Below, piece after piece: positions 43,719 to 55,310 of a stretch of DNA of 64,000 nucleotides. The notes below the pieces were generated by a model. That model did not search any database. It was not told where the DNA came from and saw only the letters and a list, made by a program, of their open reading frames with translations. Position numbers and translations under genes: made by a program. The stretch comes from Antrodiella citrinella (taxonomy: Eukaryota > Basidiomycota > Agaricomycetes > Polyporales > Steccherinaceae): positions 1 through 64,000 of the forward strand of contig SGPM01000025.1 of assembly GCA_004802725.1 (NCBI GenBank), given 5' to 3'. Position 1 is the stretch's first letter. Every line of letters starts with the position of its first letter.

Positions 43719-44373
43719 ATGGGTCGTTCATTGCCCAAGATCACGTTGACCAACTTGAGCCTATCCCTTCTGTGTTTGAGCGTCGCCTTCAAGCTCACGT
43801 TGACGATATGGCTGAGGAAATATGACTCACCGGGAGCAGATGCGTACAGTGAGTGTCTTTTGCTCTTCCACTTCCTGCTAGCCACGAACTCATCAGGTAC
43901 TGCCAGGCTATGTCGGAGTAGACTATCCCGAAACATGGCCCATTGACGTCCCCAAAGTCCTCCTCGCATCCGACGCCTCTCATCGCTACCAGATGGACAC
44001 CGCAGACGGCGCCGCAGAGTGGGCCTCTCTCACTCCAGGCAATGGCACCGTCTTTCTCGGCGAAGAACGCCGTCCATACACCATATCCATGATGCACCAG
44101 CTCCGATGCATGAACATCATCCGCGAATCCATTCTCGAGGACCGCAGTGTACCAGAGACGTCACAGCCGTCGGATTTGGCCAGACATTGCTTGAATTATC
44201 TCAAGCAGATGATGCTATGCCGAGCAGACACCTATATGGAGTCGTTTTGGTACGACAATTCGGACGGTCCTATTGATTTATGGTCGATGTATGAGTGCAA
44301 GGATTGGGGAGCGGTACATGAGGCCGTGAAGAAGAATCAGAGGGACTATGAGCTGTGGGACGAGAGGCGGTAA
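43719..44373 (+). CDS. UstYa/DUF3328-type protein, divergent motifs
   Basis: Two exons (43719-43848, 43907-44373). A membrane segment near the N-terminus (NLSLSLLCLSVAFKLTLTIW) is followed by VGVDYPETWPIDVPKVLLA, RRPYTISMMHQLRCMNIIRE, LARHCLNYLKQMMLCRADTY and LWSMYECKDWGAVHEAVKKN. This is a DUF3328 protein, but the first motif is HQLRC instead of HxxHC and the second is LARHC, so two of the four expected His are replaced. This suggests a specialised or partner subunit, as some UstYa-family members act in pairs, or a different activity. It is convergent with the GNAT gene. Confidence 0.8.
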
Positions 44374-44629
44374 AATCTGTGACCAGAATGTGTAGCATTG
44401 TCTTCAATCGTGTACAACCATTTGAAGAGTACTTCTGGACAAGTGGTTGAATATACGAGTATCACTGTTTGCGATGTTGCAAGTTGAGAGAGCGGAAGAA
44501 GGTAGACGCCGATACCAGGAAGCGAGCGCCAAGACTCTGACTCGAGAACTGAAAAACTTTGGCGTTCTCTATTGTATAAAATACACAAGCTCTCTGGTTT
44601 TACATTGCCAAAAATTCAAGAGAGGTTCA

Positions 44630-45693
44630 TTAGTTTTCGGGCTCATAACGGAGGACCGACAACGCCCAAACACCCCATGGCGAGGTATCACCTCTCTCTC
44701 CTTTCAGCTTGAATCCCATTCTCTCATAGATGGGTACCTATTTCACATTTAGCGGGCTGTGTGAGCAATAAATTCCAAGACTCACGTTGATCGCGCTGGT
44801 GGTGGATAGCGCAACTGTATCTCCGGCAGCGGTAGCCTTCGTCAATAATTCAGTGACACATCCACGGGTATGCGCAGTCGACGAGTTCACCTTGTCAAGG
44901 ATCATACGAATCAAGCCTGTCGCAATGCCCTGTCGCTGACTTCGTTCGCGTGTCATGACAATGTGTAGCCACCACACGTCGATCATAGTTTCCTAGGAGG
45001 TTTGTAACATCAGTAGTCAGGACAGACATGGCGGTGAGGTCGCGCTCACCGGATCTATGCACTTCGCAACGAATTGCGGGAACGACTTGAGGTACTGGGT
45101 ATCACCGTGTCACTTGCAGTATGTGATCCAACATAGGAAACGGTCATACGACTTCTGCGTAGTATTTCTTCCCTTCCTCCGAAAGTAGAGCCATATACTC
45201 TGCAAGACCTTTCCTCTGCTCATCGCTGCACAAAACGTGAGCGACGCGAAAAGGAAGATGATAAGGTACACACGTGCTGAACAATACCTGACCTTTGGGC
45301 ATGGTCATGACATACCCAAGGACTTCGTCATTCTCGTTTGTCGCAGCATACGTTTCGCCGTCTAGAACCCCCGCACGAATCATTGCCAGGACCAAAGGTT
45401 TCAGCAAATTGGTATCTCCGCCGCAGATAGCAGGGACAACATCATCTACGGACAACAAGAGTATCAGAAACTGTACAGACAACATTCAATTCAATCGTTT
45501 TCGACTGACCATCTTTCATGAGGTCCGCAAACATGACTGCACATTGCTCGATTTGAGTTTCTACGGGGGTCATATCATTGATATCTCGCCATTATGACAC
45601 GCGTCATTGTCACTCACCTGTAGGGTGCAGGAGTTGCTTGAGCGTGAAAGTTTCATGGACTTTGAATCTCGTCTCCGTGACGGTTTGCGACAT
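44630..45693 (-). CDS. GNAT-family N-acetyltransferase
   Basis: About seven exons. The start is MSQTVTETRFKVHETFTLKQ; then VLDGETYAATNENDEVLGYV (strands beta2-beta3), a helical insertion DEQRKGLAEYMALLSEEGKK, WWLHIVMTRERSQRQGIATG with the acetyl-CoA-binding RxxGxA-type loop, LSTTSAIN, and the terminal YERMGFKLKGER strand ending VLRYEPEN. The acetyl acceptor is unknown; this type is common in agaricomycetes. It abuts the second UstYa-like gene tail to tail (256 bp), so it could serve the RiPP-like locus (for example peptide N-acetylation or self-protection), but nothing proves it. Confidence 0.8.
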
Positions 45694-47446
45694 GGTGGTA
45701 GGTCCGAGGAAGGATTTTTACGCGTACTGTAGACGGTCACAGACGTGCCGGTGCGCCAAGGCTTAAATAGCGCCAGGCGCGTTCAGGCGCCGAAAACCAC
45801 CTCCGAGAAAGACGGATTGCCTAGATATTAATAAGATGACAGATGCGAAGCTTTGAGCGCTCAGCCTTGCTAGCTCTGAAAAGAGCACAAGATAACTTTT
45901 GCATCGTATTCTCTTGTGATAGAAGACAAGGTACATCATGTTCTGCTCGTACCCGGGCAGGCACTATAGAGGCTGAGAATTGAGCACTGGAGCTTGTCCG
46001 AAGCGGACTCACCAACTGAGGGCGGCAAGGTCTGCTACACAGAGAGAGAAAGTGTTCTCACTGAGAACTTACAATGCAACAGAACCGAGAGGAGCTACGC
46101 CCAGAATTTCTGCTAGATATGACCCACACAATTATTCACGCTGCTAGAAGTTGTGAGTAGAAGCCGTATACAATGTTGACTCGGCTGAGAGCAAAGCAAC
46201 AGATCGTACTGCAATCGTCATCATATATCTGGTGATCCATCTGAGGGTGACAGTATTTTTGCTCGTGTCTCTCGAAGTGATCAGGTCACAATCCGAACAT
46301 GTCGAAACTACTGTAAGATCGAAGACCCTTCAAGCTTCAAGTATTGCGGGTCTAAACGCCGACCATTGAAAGAACAGCTGCTTACCTCAACCCGATAAAC
46401 AGTCCCTCTATCAAGCTCTATGAATGGTCGGTGAATTCGAATCTCTCCGGTGGCAATGCTAGCACTCACTGTGTCTTTCCTTGGGCCAACACAAATCGGC
46501 CGAATTCATCGGGAGACACAAATTTAGGTGCTGCGAACAACGAATCAGTGTTCAGGCGATAACATCATGGCGCACAGTGTATACCTTCGAGAGTAAAAGC
46601 ATGCCATGGTAAGTTCAGTTTCTGATTCAAGTGCTCGGTTGAAGTTGTTTCGTTTGTTTTCGCCGTTGGGTACTTCGGCATTTTCCAGTCAGTATTTACC
46701 GGCTCGGCTCGGCCCTCCAGCCTACTACCACATCCTCTCAATACTTAGTTACCTTTCATCCCTTCAATACCCCTTGATGATTCGGAGTATGGGATCATGG
46801 GACGACGACTCCAAATCCAGCTTTATCAGTCTCAATTGCTCGACAGCCTGTGCATCTACGGATGTCAGGTGGGCAACATGACACCAGGGACGAGCTGGGA
46901 AGAAAGCATTGCGACACAAGGGTGATCGCCTTTGAATGAGTTCCGAATGATCAGAACAGACACTTCCTTAAGAACCCCTCTATCTGCGCTCAGTAATTTA
47001 CTTATCAGTGCGTACATACTATTCCTTGTGATCATCACCAGAACTCACCAGGATCTTTGCGCAGGGCCATGACTGCCAATTGGACAGGTCCGAAAGGGCA
47101 CTCCTTGCACTTTCTAGATCACCAGAGGCCATCGTCAATCACAAGTTTCACGATTGTCAAGTGTCACGGATGAATCAGTGCTGTCGACGTTCATGCATCA
47201 TGCAGGGTGTGTGAGAGTGCGGATTATTCTCGTCGATGTGCAATGTCCCCTCTGCAAGCGCCAGTGAACGGCGGGACGGCCTGTCTTTTCCGTTGTCTGT
47301 GAAGGCTGGACGCTCAGAGCTGTCCTATCTGCTAGCAAGCAAAACTTTTAGGTACCTCCCTCAGTTCCCCCACGTCAGTCAGTGAGTACTTATAAACCGT
47401 ACAAGTCTCCTGACGCTCAACAACCCTTCATTCTAGCGCAGCCACT
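45694..47446. other. 1.75-kb stretch without a supported gene
   Basis: A possible minus-strand exon begins with ATG near 47131 (MASGDLESARSALSDLSNWQ) followed by a GTGAGT donor near 47048, and other protein-like pieces lie near 46900-46740, but no consistent gene model or family emerges. The right end is the promoter of the 7-TM gene. Confidence 0.35.
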
Positions 47447-48703
47447 ATGTCGACCGCGTTCTTTGAGCATTCTTTCTACATCGGCAGTTATCTAAGCGGC
47501 ATTCTCTATGGTGCGTCTGCCCAAGCGCAGTCAGAGTAAAGGATTTTAAGCTCATCATCACTGTTTGCCTTGTGGGCGTCCCGTTCACCGCCACCATGGT
47601 TGCCTGTACCTGCCTTGATAACCGCACTCAGGCGTCGAGCTAGTGATGTATTTCTCGACGTTACGCAAGTTGCGTCGGAGAGCTCTGAACAACCAGAGCT
47701 GGAAGTTTTTCTTCATCTACAGCACTGTACTGCTTATCCTTGTCACCATCGACATGGCCACCAACGCCGTATGGGGAGAGATCATGTGGATCGACAAACG
47801 CGTTGATCCCGGCGTTGCGACCTTCATCGTCGAAGACCTTTCCATTTGGTATCAGATCATGGGTTCCACCACCGTTGTTATCATGGTCCTCCTCGGTGAT
47901 GCGCTTTTGGTAAGCTGAGTCGACCAACCCTAAACTTACGCTGATGCGCTGCTTCAGGTATATCGTCTATACGTCATATGGGGATCGAATTACTGGGTCA
48001 TTGTGCTACCTGGAATCGTCTACTGCGCCACACTAGGTACGCTTACCTGTACCATTTACCGGACATTGCTAATTCTCTGCACCAGCCCTCGGCATCCTCG
48101 AGCTGGTCTCCGCCTTCCGACCCGGCGGGTTCTTCTTCTCCGGCAAGGCAGTCAACTTCGGCACGCCCTACTACTCGATCTCCGTCAGTATGAACATCAT
48201 CATCACATTGCTCATCTGCTCCCGCCTCTTCTACATGTCGCGCGAGGTCCGCAAGGCGATCGGCTCGCAGAATGCGAAGCTGTACACGGGCGTGGCGGCG
48301 ATCCTCATCGAGTCTGCTGCTCCGTATACGGCGATGGGCATCTTGTTCTTACCGTTCTACGCGCGAGGGGACGATGTGGTCGTGGCTATGGGACAGGTCT
48401 GGTCAAAACTCACTGTCAGTATACCTCTCTTCTCTCCGATTTCGAATCCAAATGCTCATGGCGTCGGTAATTTAGTGTATCGCACCCCAAATGATTATCT
48501 TGCGCGTCGTGTCCGGAAAGGCATGGAACAGGGACACCTTCACCACCACTCGTACTACCGGGCACACAGCGACGACGACGAGGACCGGCGCCATCCAGTT
48601 CACTTCTGCGATGGAGTTCTCTGCGGGTAACCCCGAATTCGACGATGGCCTCGACGTTCGGCGAGACGCCATTGTCGGTGAAGGAAAAACAGAGCGCGGA
48701 TAG
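47447..48703 (+). CDS. fungal 7-TM integral membrane protein, copy 1
   Basis: Five exons. The N-terminus MSTAFFEHSFYIGSYLSGIL is the first helix. Hydrophobic segments follow around FFFIYSTVLLILVTIDMATN, IMGSTTVVIMVLLGDALLVY, YWVIVLPGIVYCATLALGIL, MNIIITLLICSRLFYM, AILIESAAPYTAMGILFLPF, and a last one near MGQVWSKLTCIAPQMIILRV. Conserved AVWGEIMWIDKR and RLYVIWGSN loops match a large, uncharacterised agaricomycete family. The C-terminal tail is cytosolic and polar (TTTRTTGHTATTTRTG). A receptor-like role is only suggested by the topology. A close paralog is at 60280-61477 on the other strand. Confidence 0.75.
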
Positions 48704-49116
48704 TTTGACGCAAAAGTAGGGCAGTTTGTTGGGTGGCCGGTTCTGTGTGTTTGTATGACTATGTTCGTATATTTGGTATCTAGAGGTCATATAACCTTTG
48801 TGTTGAATGAATGTCCGATTTCCGCACATTGAAACGTTGACGCATAATCCAAGCTTCGAATTCTTCACAGATGGCAGTCGCAAAATCGTGTCGCATTTTG
48901 GGCTTAGTAGAAATTGGAGAACATCGTTGCAATTTCAGAAGCCTCGACTACTACCAAACATACTCACTTCCTAAAACATCTAATCAAAGGCTTCAGGCTC
49001 GAACATGAGATTGGAGATGTCCATCGGGTATGATTTTCATCAAGTAAAAGTGAGTACGCCCCAAACATGTTCGGGGATAACGAGAGTTCAGATTTCAAGA
49101 GATCATCAGAGTTGTA

Positions 49117-50890
49117 CTACAGCAGTCTCTTTCTGAAAAGTACATTTGCGGAAGAATTAGGTACGAACCCAGCGAAGTTCCAGTTGGGAGGCGGGATTTG
49201 ACCGTCGTTCTCCATCGCAACATCGTAATTCGCGACCGTGTATGCCATCATTGTCTTCAATTCAAGTGTGGCGAAGAATCGCCCGGGACTGGCGAAAACA
49301 TCATTGATCTCCACAGCATTAGAGGGAGTAGGAGACATTGACTCACCAAGCATGTTTACCATGTCCGAAAGGCAAATATTCCTTGGTCGACGCCGACATC
49401 TGCTTTTTCGCAGTTGCGCTCTCGTCATCGTCATATGAAAGCATGTCATAAAATCGCCATGGCTTGCACACACGTGCGTCCTCGTAGTATTCGTCGTCAC
49501 GATACACAGCTGTGGATGGTGTGCCACTGGCGATGAAGGTGTCTTCGGGTATGAACGTCCCGTCGGAGAAGGTGAAGTCTTAGACCGCTCACCGAGAACA
49601 CGACTATTTAATAAAGGGTTAGAGCGGATAAATGAGTGGATGATAGCATGAATTACGTACTACATAAGACGGCACTGAGTCGTTGAGACTACTGTCCACC
49701 CATTTCATTTTCGAAATTGCATCCCTTGTCCAACCTTCCTCCAAGATGATGCTGTCTACCTCTTGTCGTAGTACTTCGACATATTCTGTGGCCTCATATA
49801 AGACATGAGTGAAGCTCTGTATCATTATGAGTGTTCCGAAAAGTACTATACGTGAGAATAGAGGTTACTTACCAATGCAGTGGTAGGCACTGCTGCCGAA
49901 GTTCACGCTAAGTCCTCGGCTCTCGTTTCTTTCCCTGCATCCATCAGCCAAGAGAGTATGTCGAGCTATCGATAGACCGGAAGAAATCATGTCAAATTCA
50001 TGAAAGGTATGAGGTACAACGAACCGGTTTGCTGTCATCATAAGCAGGCCCATTCTCCTGCTTCAAGCGATTTCTCTCGTCAATGATGGGTTGAATATGC
50101 TTTTCGACCTGCCAGAAACGGAGGAGAGAACACGTCCGACCCTTCTGTTTACCGTCTGACTTCTCTCCAGGAGCATAGGAGCATGAGTGGCTGAGTGATG
50201 ACTTACGGACGAAAGAACTGGGGAAAATGTCGAATTAGAAAAGCTGTCCTGACAATTGTCTCGCTCCAAGCTCTCTATAATCGGGATTGCGACCTGACGT
50301 TTCCATTGGTGTAATATAATGTGAGAGACGAGCAATTGAACATAGTGGTAAACCGACAAAGATTCTGCTACTGATTTGAGACACGATTTGTAGCAGTGTG
50401 TCCTTGGCACGTATCTTGATCCAATCTGGACAATATAATTTGGTCGCATTCTGGATCGGAAGCAATACAGGTGACTTACCGTCACTTTGAGGAATGAAGG
50501 TCGTGAACGATGTAACGATTTGATCCAGTAACGCCGGGAATATGAGATCCAAGCTGCGAGACAGATTTTCTCGGACAACAGGAAATTGTCAGGAATATGG
50601 TAGAGGTCTGGGCGAGTTGGATAACCCATCGTATAGGGTATCTGAAATGTCTGTGACATAACATTATATTGAGCAAGACTCGGATGCGGGCAATAATGCA
50701 AAGCACCTACGTCTAACAAAAATTCAGCAAGGTCCAAGTCATTTCCGGCCTTGCCCAGCTCTTCGACTTGGTACTGCTTGTCCACCTCGGCCTTCTTCGC
50801 TGCACCAACCTCAGTAGCGCCTGCGTTGGTAGCCGCTTGTGCAGCGGCACGGGGAACTTTGTTAGACTTCACCGTATCATCCAGATTCAT
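49117..50890 (-). pseudogene. cytochrome P450 pseudogene
   Basis: Recognisable P450 blocks run leftwards: GKAGNDLDLAEFLLDV, QIPYTMGYPTRPDLYHIP, VRENLSRSLDLIFPALLDQI, ISSRIFVGLPLC, a K-helix region WVDSSLNDSV, then DFTFSDGTFIPEDTFIASGT, EYLPFGHGKHAC with the heme Cys codon split by an intron, and PGRFFATLELKTMMAYTV. Breaks: the frame changes near 50,590 between YHIP and VREN; the ExxR motif of the K-helix is not intact; two stops (TGA and TAA, near 49,590-49,575) interrupt the segment just before DFTFSDG. The N-terminal anchor is replaced by Ala-rich sequence of unclear origin (KVPRAAAQAATNAGATEVGA). The family resembles basidiomycete CYPs of secondary metabolism; clan assignment is not possible by eye. 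Confidence 0.72.
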
Positions 50891-51939
50891 CCTAACAGGT
50901 TACAGCCTACCGCTCAGTGACTGGCGCCACACGACAGCGAATTGGTTGAACGTACTATGCGAATAGCAGGTCACAAGCTTGTCCACTTTCGCGCTCATTT
51001 GCGTCTGCGGTTCAGGATGAACGTCTGTATGTTCCGCAGCCGGACCACCCTTGCCATCCCGTCCAGCTTGTCGTCGTCTCCTCGGCTTCGAACGCGTCTT
51101 CGTCGAAGGAGCGTTTGCAGCATCATCCAGATGCAGTGGAGCCACCACCGCTACCGTATGCCTCTAGAAATCCAAAAGGGCGGTGATCAGCGGGCTGCGA
51201 ACTCGGACAAGGTCGCAAGTTGGACGAAAGATTGTCCAACTTACTGTAACCTTGTGGGCCGGGTCGATCGCAGAAGATTCAAGGTGAGGTGATGACCTAC
51301 GGCCCCGATGATGACTGTCGGTGACCTGATGGACCGGCTCTAAGACTACAGTCCAACCAAAGTCACTCAAAGGCATGGCAGGCAGGCACAAATGTCGAAA
51401 CCGACATGTGTCTGGTAGACGTCACTTTCCGACTCCGCCTGAGATGGGGAGAAAGTCTCCAGCATATCAGTAATGCCAATCGAGCTTGTGAACAGCGTTT
51501 GAGCCTGCATAAGCACAAACATGATCTTCATCGAGGGGTGGACCGTTCTGTCCACAGCCCCTCTTCGAAAGCAAAGATGTACTTTTTGTCAAAGGATGAT
51601 TCAAGAAGTGAGACAAACACAGCACGACATTAAGATGTCTCGTTCACTAGACAAGATGTAAGCCTTTTGCTCGAGCATCGTATCAAGCAAATGACGTACC
51701 AAAAGGATATAAGATGCAATAAACCATAACCTACCAAAGATCGTGCAACATTCAGAAGACAAGACTTGCACAGATAAATATAAGACTGCGCACCAACCTA
51801 TACATATGGCAGCCCGCTGGTAATAATCCGAGCGTATACCTACTGGTCCATATAGACGAATGCTACACTAAGAAGTCCATAGGTTCATTGTTCGACGACA
51901 AAGAAGCAGCGAATGGGCGGGGTCATCGAGAAAATGAGA
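50891..51939. other. intergenic, no supported gene
   Basis: Beyond the P450 relic I see only short open frames on both strands without domains. Confidence 0.45.
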
Positions 51940-53023
51940 TCACTCGAACGGGTTCGTACGAGCAGCCTAAAGGAGAGAGTGGGTGTTGGTGAGTCGATGC
52001 AGTGACACCATAAACTAAGAAAAATCTCACTTGATTATCGCCCTTGTCTGAGCATCCACACAACCAATCCGTCCACCACTGACTCTTCTCAAAAGGCACA
52101 TCCTCCACATCCGACATAGGCGATACTGTAGGCGGAGGAACGGGTTCCGGAGGACGATTTGCATGCGGGGTCAATGTGCGTGGTGGAGGTGACCGCGGTG
52201 CAGGTAAATCCAGAGGAGCAGGTGGGGGATGAGAGTTTGACGATTCTAATATAGGTCGGTGTTCTGTAGCGTGCGGCGTAAGGTCATCATCCGGTGTCGC
52301 CGAGGAGGCGGTCATTACTGCAGAGTCGTAAGGTGTGTTGAGAGATGTCGTGGATAGATTGGGTGTGCGAAACGGGTTCTGAGACTCGTCAGGTTTCGGG
52401 GAAGTGGTGAGGCGGGTATCGAGCTCGTTCAGGGCAACACCTTCGTCGTTGGATTGCTGCAAGACGTGGTGAGAGCCCGCGCCATCCATGGAAGGACGTC
52501 TGTACCGTCGCCCCGGCCAAAGCAACGATGCTTTCCGCGTGACGTCTCCCACGACTGAGTTATTGGTCGTCGTACTGAGCTGCGATTCACGAGCAGCTTT
52601 CCGCCGCTGCCTCTCCGCCATTTCCCATCGACGCAAATTCTGACAAGATGTAAGTTCCTCCGCAGACACAGTTTCAGTATGGATATGACAGCTCACCTCT
52701 TCCACTCGTCGAGATTCTGCTTCATCCTCCTTTGCGGGTGGATACCCTTCCACTGCGTCGCCTTCCTCTGAATCATGGCTCTCCTCTCCGTCGTCTCGAT
52801 ATGGTCCCTCAGACCTCGACCTGTCCCTCTGCTTCCCCTTGTTCTTTCCCTTCCCTTTGTTCCGTGGTAAGCCCGCATCGTCTGCTAATGTCGAACCGGA
52901 TGTGCTCGTGGTTTCATGATGCCAAGCGTCTGACGCTCCTCCAATATCTTCTTCGACAGGAGATGGTGGCAAAGACGCTAGAGGTTCGGGCGAGGTTGAG
53001 TTCCTCGTCGTCGCAGGTGCCAT
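51940..53023 (-). CDS. uncharacterised low-complexity protein
   Basis: Three exons, from ATG 53021-53023 (MAPATTRNSTSPEPLASLPP) to TGA at 51940-51942 (...AARTNPFE). The N-terminal half is Ser/Pro-rich with a basic run (RNKGKGKNKGKQRDRSRSEG) and an acidic run. An intron near 52698-52643 joins to a basic helix (RRWEMAERQRRKAARESQ), followed by ASLLWPGRRYRRPSMDG, a long Pro/Thr/Ser stretch and the C-terminal WWTDWLCGCSDKGDNQ. The Trp/Cys-rich end is the only part likely to be a fixed structure. No family is recognised; it is probably intracellular. Confidence 0.62.
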
Positions 53024-53451
53024 GGGCGACGCCAATCCGTGAAAAGTACGCGCGTCGTGGAGAATGGTCGTCGTTGAACGTGGTAAACGGTGATAAACGA
53101 GGTGGCACCAGCGTCACCGGTGCTCTAAGCCCACTAGACGCTCATCAGGACTGGGCTCTCATTTTGCTCTGGAAACGAACTTTATGTTCTCTCAAATTTA
53201 CAGACAATATATCAAGAACTGGAATTTGTTTATCGTTGCGACGTCGTAGAACCAGTCAACGATCTGCCGTCAAGCTCGTACATGAGTACCTCTGTCCAAA
53301 AGAAGCAAGCGCACGTGACGAAACTGCGCCGGGGAAATCAGCGCGCAGTATCTGAGGCGAGTTTGGACAGAGACCTCCTTGTTCTCATCATCATCGCTGG
53401 ACGAAAGTCCTTTCAAGACTCGTCGTTGCGATCACAGCTACTACTATCGGA

Positions 53452-54782
53452 ATGGTTTTCTTCCCTCTCACACTCCTTTTCTTTTCGCTCGGGTTTCAGG
53501 ATGCTGTCTACGCCGTGGAGGGCAACCAGACCTGCTCGCAGAGCGATCAACGCCTTCAGCTAGGCACATATCAGTTTACCAGCGACTGCGACGCAATGTG
53601 GTTCTGCAACAGCACCCAGATATGCGACTGGAAGACCTGCAGACGAGACGAGTTCCCTTTCGGATACTGGACAAACGTTACCGTGCCGCCTAGGTGTCCT
53701 CGTGGTCAATTTTGCCCGGACGAAGAGGATGCCTGCCAGGATCTGCTACCGGTTGGGAGCCCTTGCCAGTTTAACCGTGACGGTGCGTACCCATGCACTC
53801 ACTCAAATACCAGGTGACTGAACGGCTGCGCAGATGAATGCGAAGCGCCACCCAACTTCAAGGACCTGGCCGATACCACCGGGTTCGGTCTGAACGTCAA
53901 CGGATCGGTTTGTTTGAACAACATCTGCATGTGAGTCTCGTATACTTGACAGTCCTCGTCGTTATGCTTATCAGAATGTAGGTGGGCGAATGGCACTGCT
54001 GGAGCGTCATGCACAGTCGAGAACACAGCGTATACCGTCTACACTCTCACGTCGGAGTTCATTGATATTGTTTCTCGGTGAGTCTTGCTCTACTCTTCAT
54101 GTGCCGTCCGATGTTGATGCTCTTGCCAGTGATGATTGTAAAGTCGGCCTATACTGTGATGCGTCGCAGAAGCAATGTCTGACCCAGAAAGACATTGGTG
54201 TGACTTGCACCGGCGACAAGGAGTACGTGTTCGGCTATATATGCCTTATCTTTTGCATTCTCATTTCTATTTTAGGTGCTCTTCTTTCAACTGCAACGCG
54301 AACGGCGTATGTGACAAGACGGCCGATGCGCCCGTTCACGTCGGCTTCTGGGTGTACATCGTCGTCGGCATCGCGATCTTTGGTGGTGAGTATCGAGCGC
54401 TCATAACTGACGGGTGTCATGGCTCATGTTCAACACAGGCATGATCGCTACGCTGATTGGCATGTTCTTCATGCACCGGAAGCAGCGTGAGGCGGACAGG
54501 GAGAAACGTCTGCAGTACTGGCGAGAGCAAAACGCGTTCCGTCAAAACATTATCCAAATGCAGGAGACGGCCCGCAACTCACTCATGTCCCTGCCGCTGG
54601 GACCTGGCGGCGGCAACAGCCAACACAACTCGATGTACGGCTCGGACGAGTCGCAAATACCGCTAACGGGTGGCAGCAAGTCGAGCGGGTTGCGGCACTA
54701 CGTCTCCGACGACGGATTCTACGACCAAGACGAAGACGACGGCGTGGTCATGCGCGATAGGAAGGATCCGTCGCGGTTCTGA
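53452..54782 (+). CDS. secreted-ectodomain, Cys-rich single-pass membrane protein
   Basis: About six exons. A signal peptide (MVFFPLTLLFFSLGFQDAVY) is followed by a Cys-rich ectodomain with repeated small modules (CSQSDQRLQLGTYQFTSDCD, PRCPRGQFCPDEEDACQDLL, DDCKVGLYCDASQKQCL, CTGDKECSSFNCNANGVC), reminiscent of knottin-like modules. One membrane helix (FWVYIVVGIAIFGGMIATLI) and a basic-acidic cytosolic tail (HRKQREADREKRLQYWREQN) follow, ending DRKDPSRF. The frames and introns agree throughout. The role is unknown; it may be a cell-surface sensor. Confidence 0.68.
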
Positions 54783-55310
54783 ACGTGCTCATTAAAAGTG
54801 TATTGTACAAGTCCCTCACGACCTCGCGTTGACTGCGGGGCGTGGACGATTTTATCGCTGAGAATCTCCCTCCACGTCGTACATCCCTCCCTGCAGAACT
54901 TCTCCTACGATCTCCCTACGTCGTCTACGTCGTCTCCTCACATCTACACCCTCCCCCGGTATTTGACCGTGCTCATATCCGTCTCCTTGACTCTTTGGTA
55001 GTTAGGAATCTACATACCATCTGGATCGCCTCTGTGTTTTCAATATACCTTGGACATTTCACTCTACTATGAAATTATACATAATTCTAGCCACCGTTGG
55101 TTCTATGTCCAGAGTGCTAAGTCACCACCATCGTTGTGGCGTAAAATCGGCTATAGGTAATCAGACCCTAGTGAAATAATGCCTCCAGCTTGCAAACTGA
55201 AGGTGTTCTATTTGAGGTGTTTGCGGCTCGCGACAGCTTGCAGTGAGAACGAAACAATACATCGCTTGCAAGACACCAAGGCGCGATGAATTCACCTGTC
55301 AATTGTTGGC
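54783..55310. other. 3' flank, no supported gene
   Basis: UTR of the Cys-rich membrane protein gene and intergenic sequence up to the kinase relic. Confidence 0.5.

Noticed and set aside
46606..46881. 91-residue plus-strand open frame
   Set aside because: Ser/Leu-rich chance frame opposite protein-like minus-strand pieces; no support.
55190..55305. Second MITE copy suggested by GCTTGCAA words
   Set aside because: The words occur, but no terminal inverted repeats matching 22127-22145 are present.
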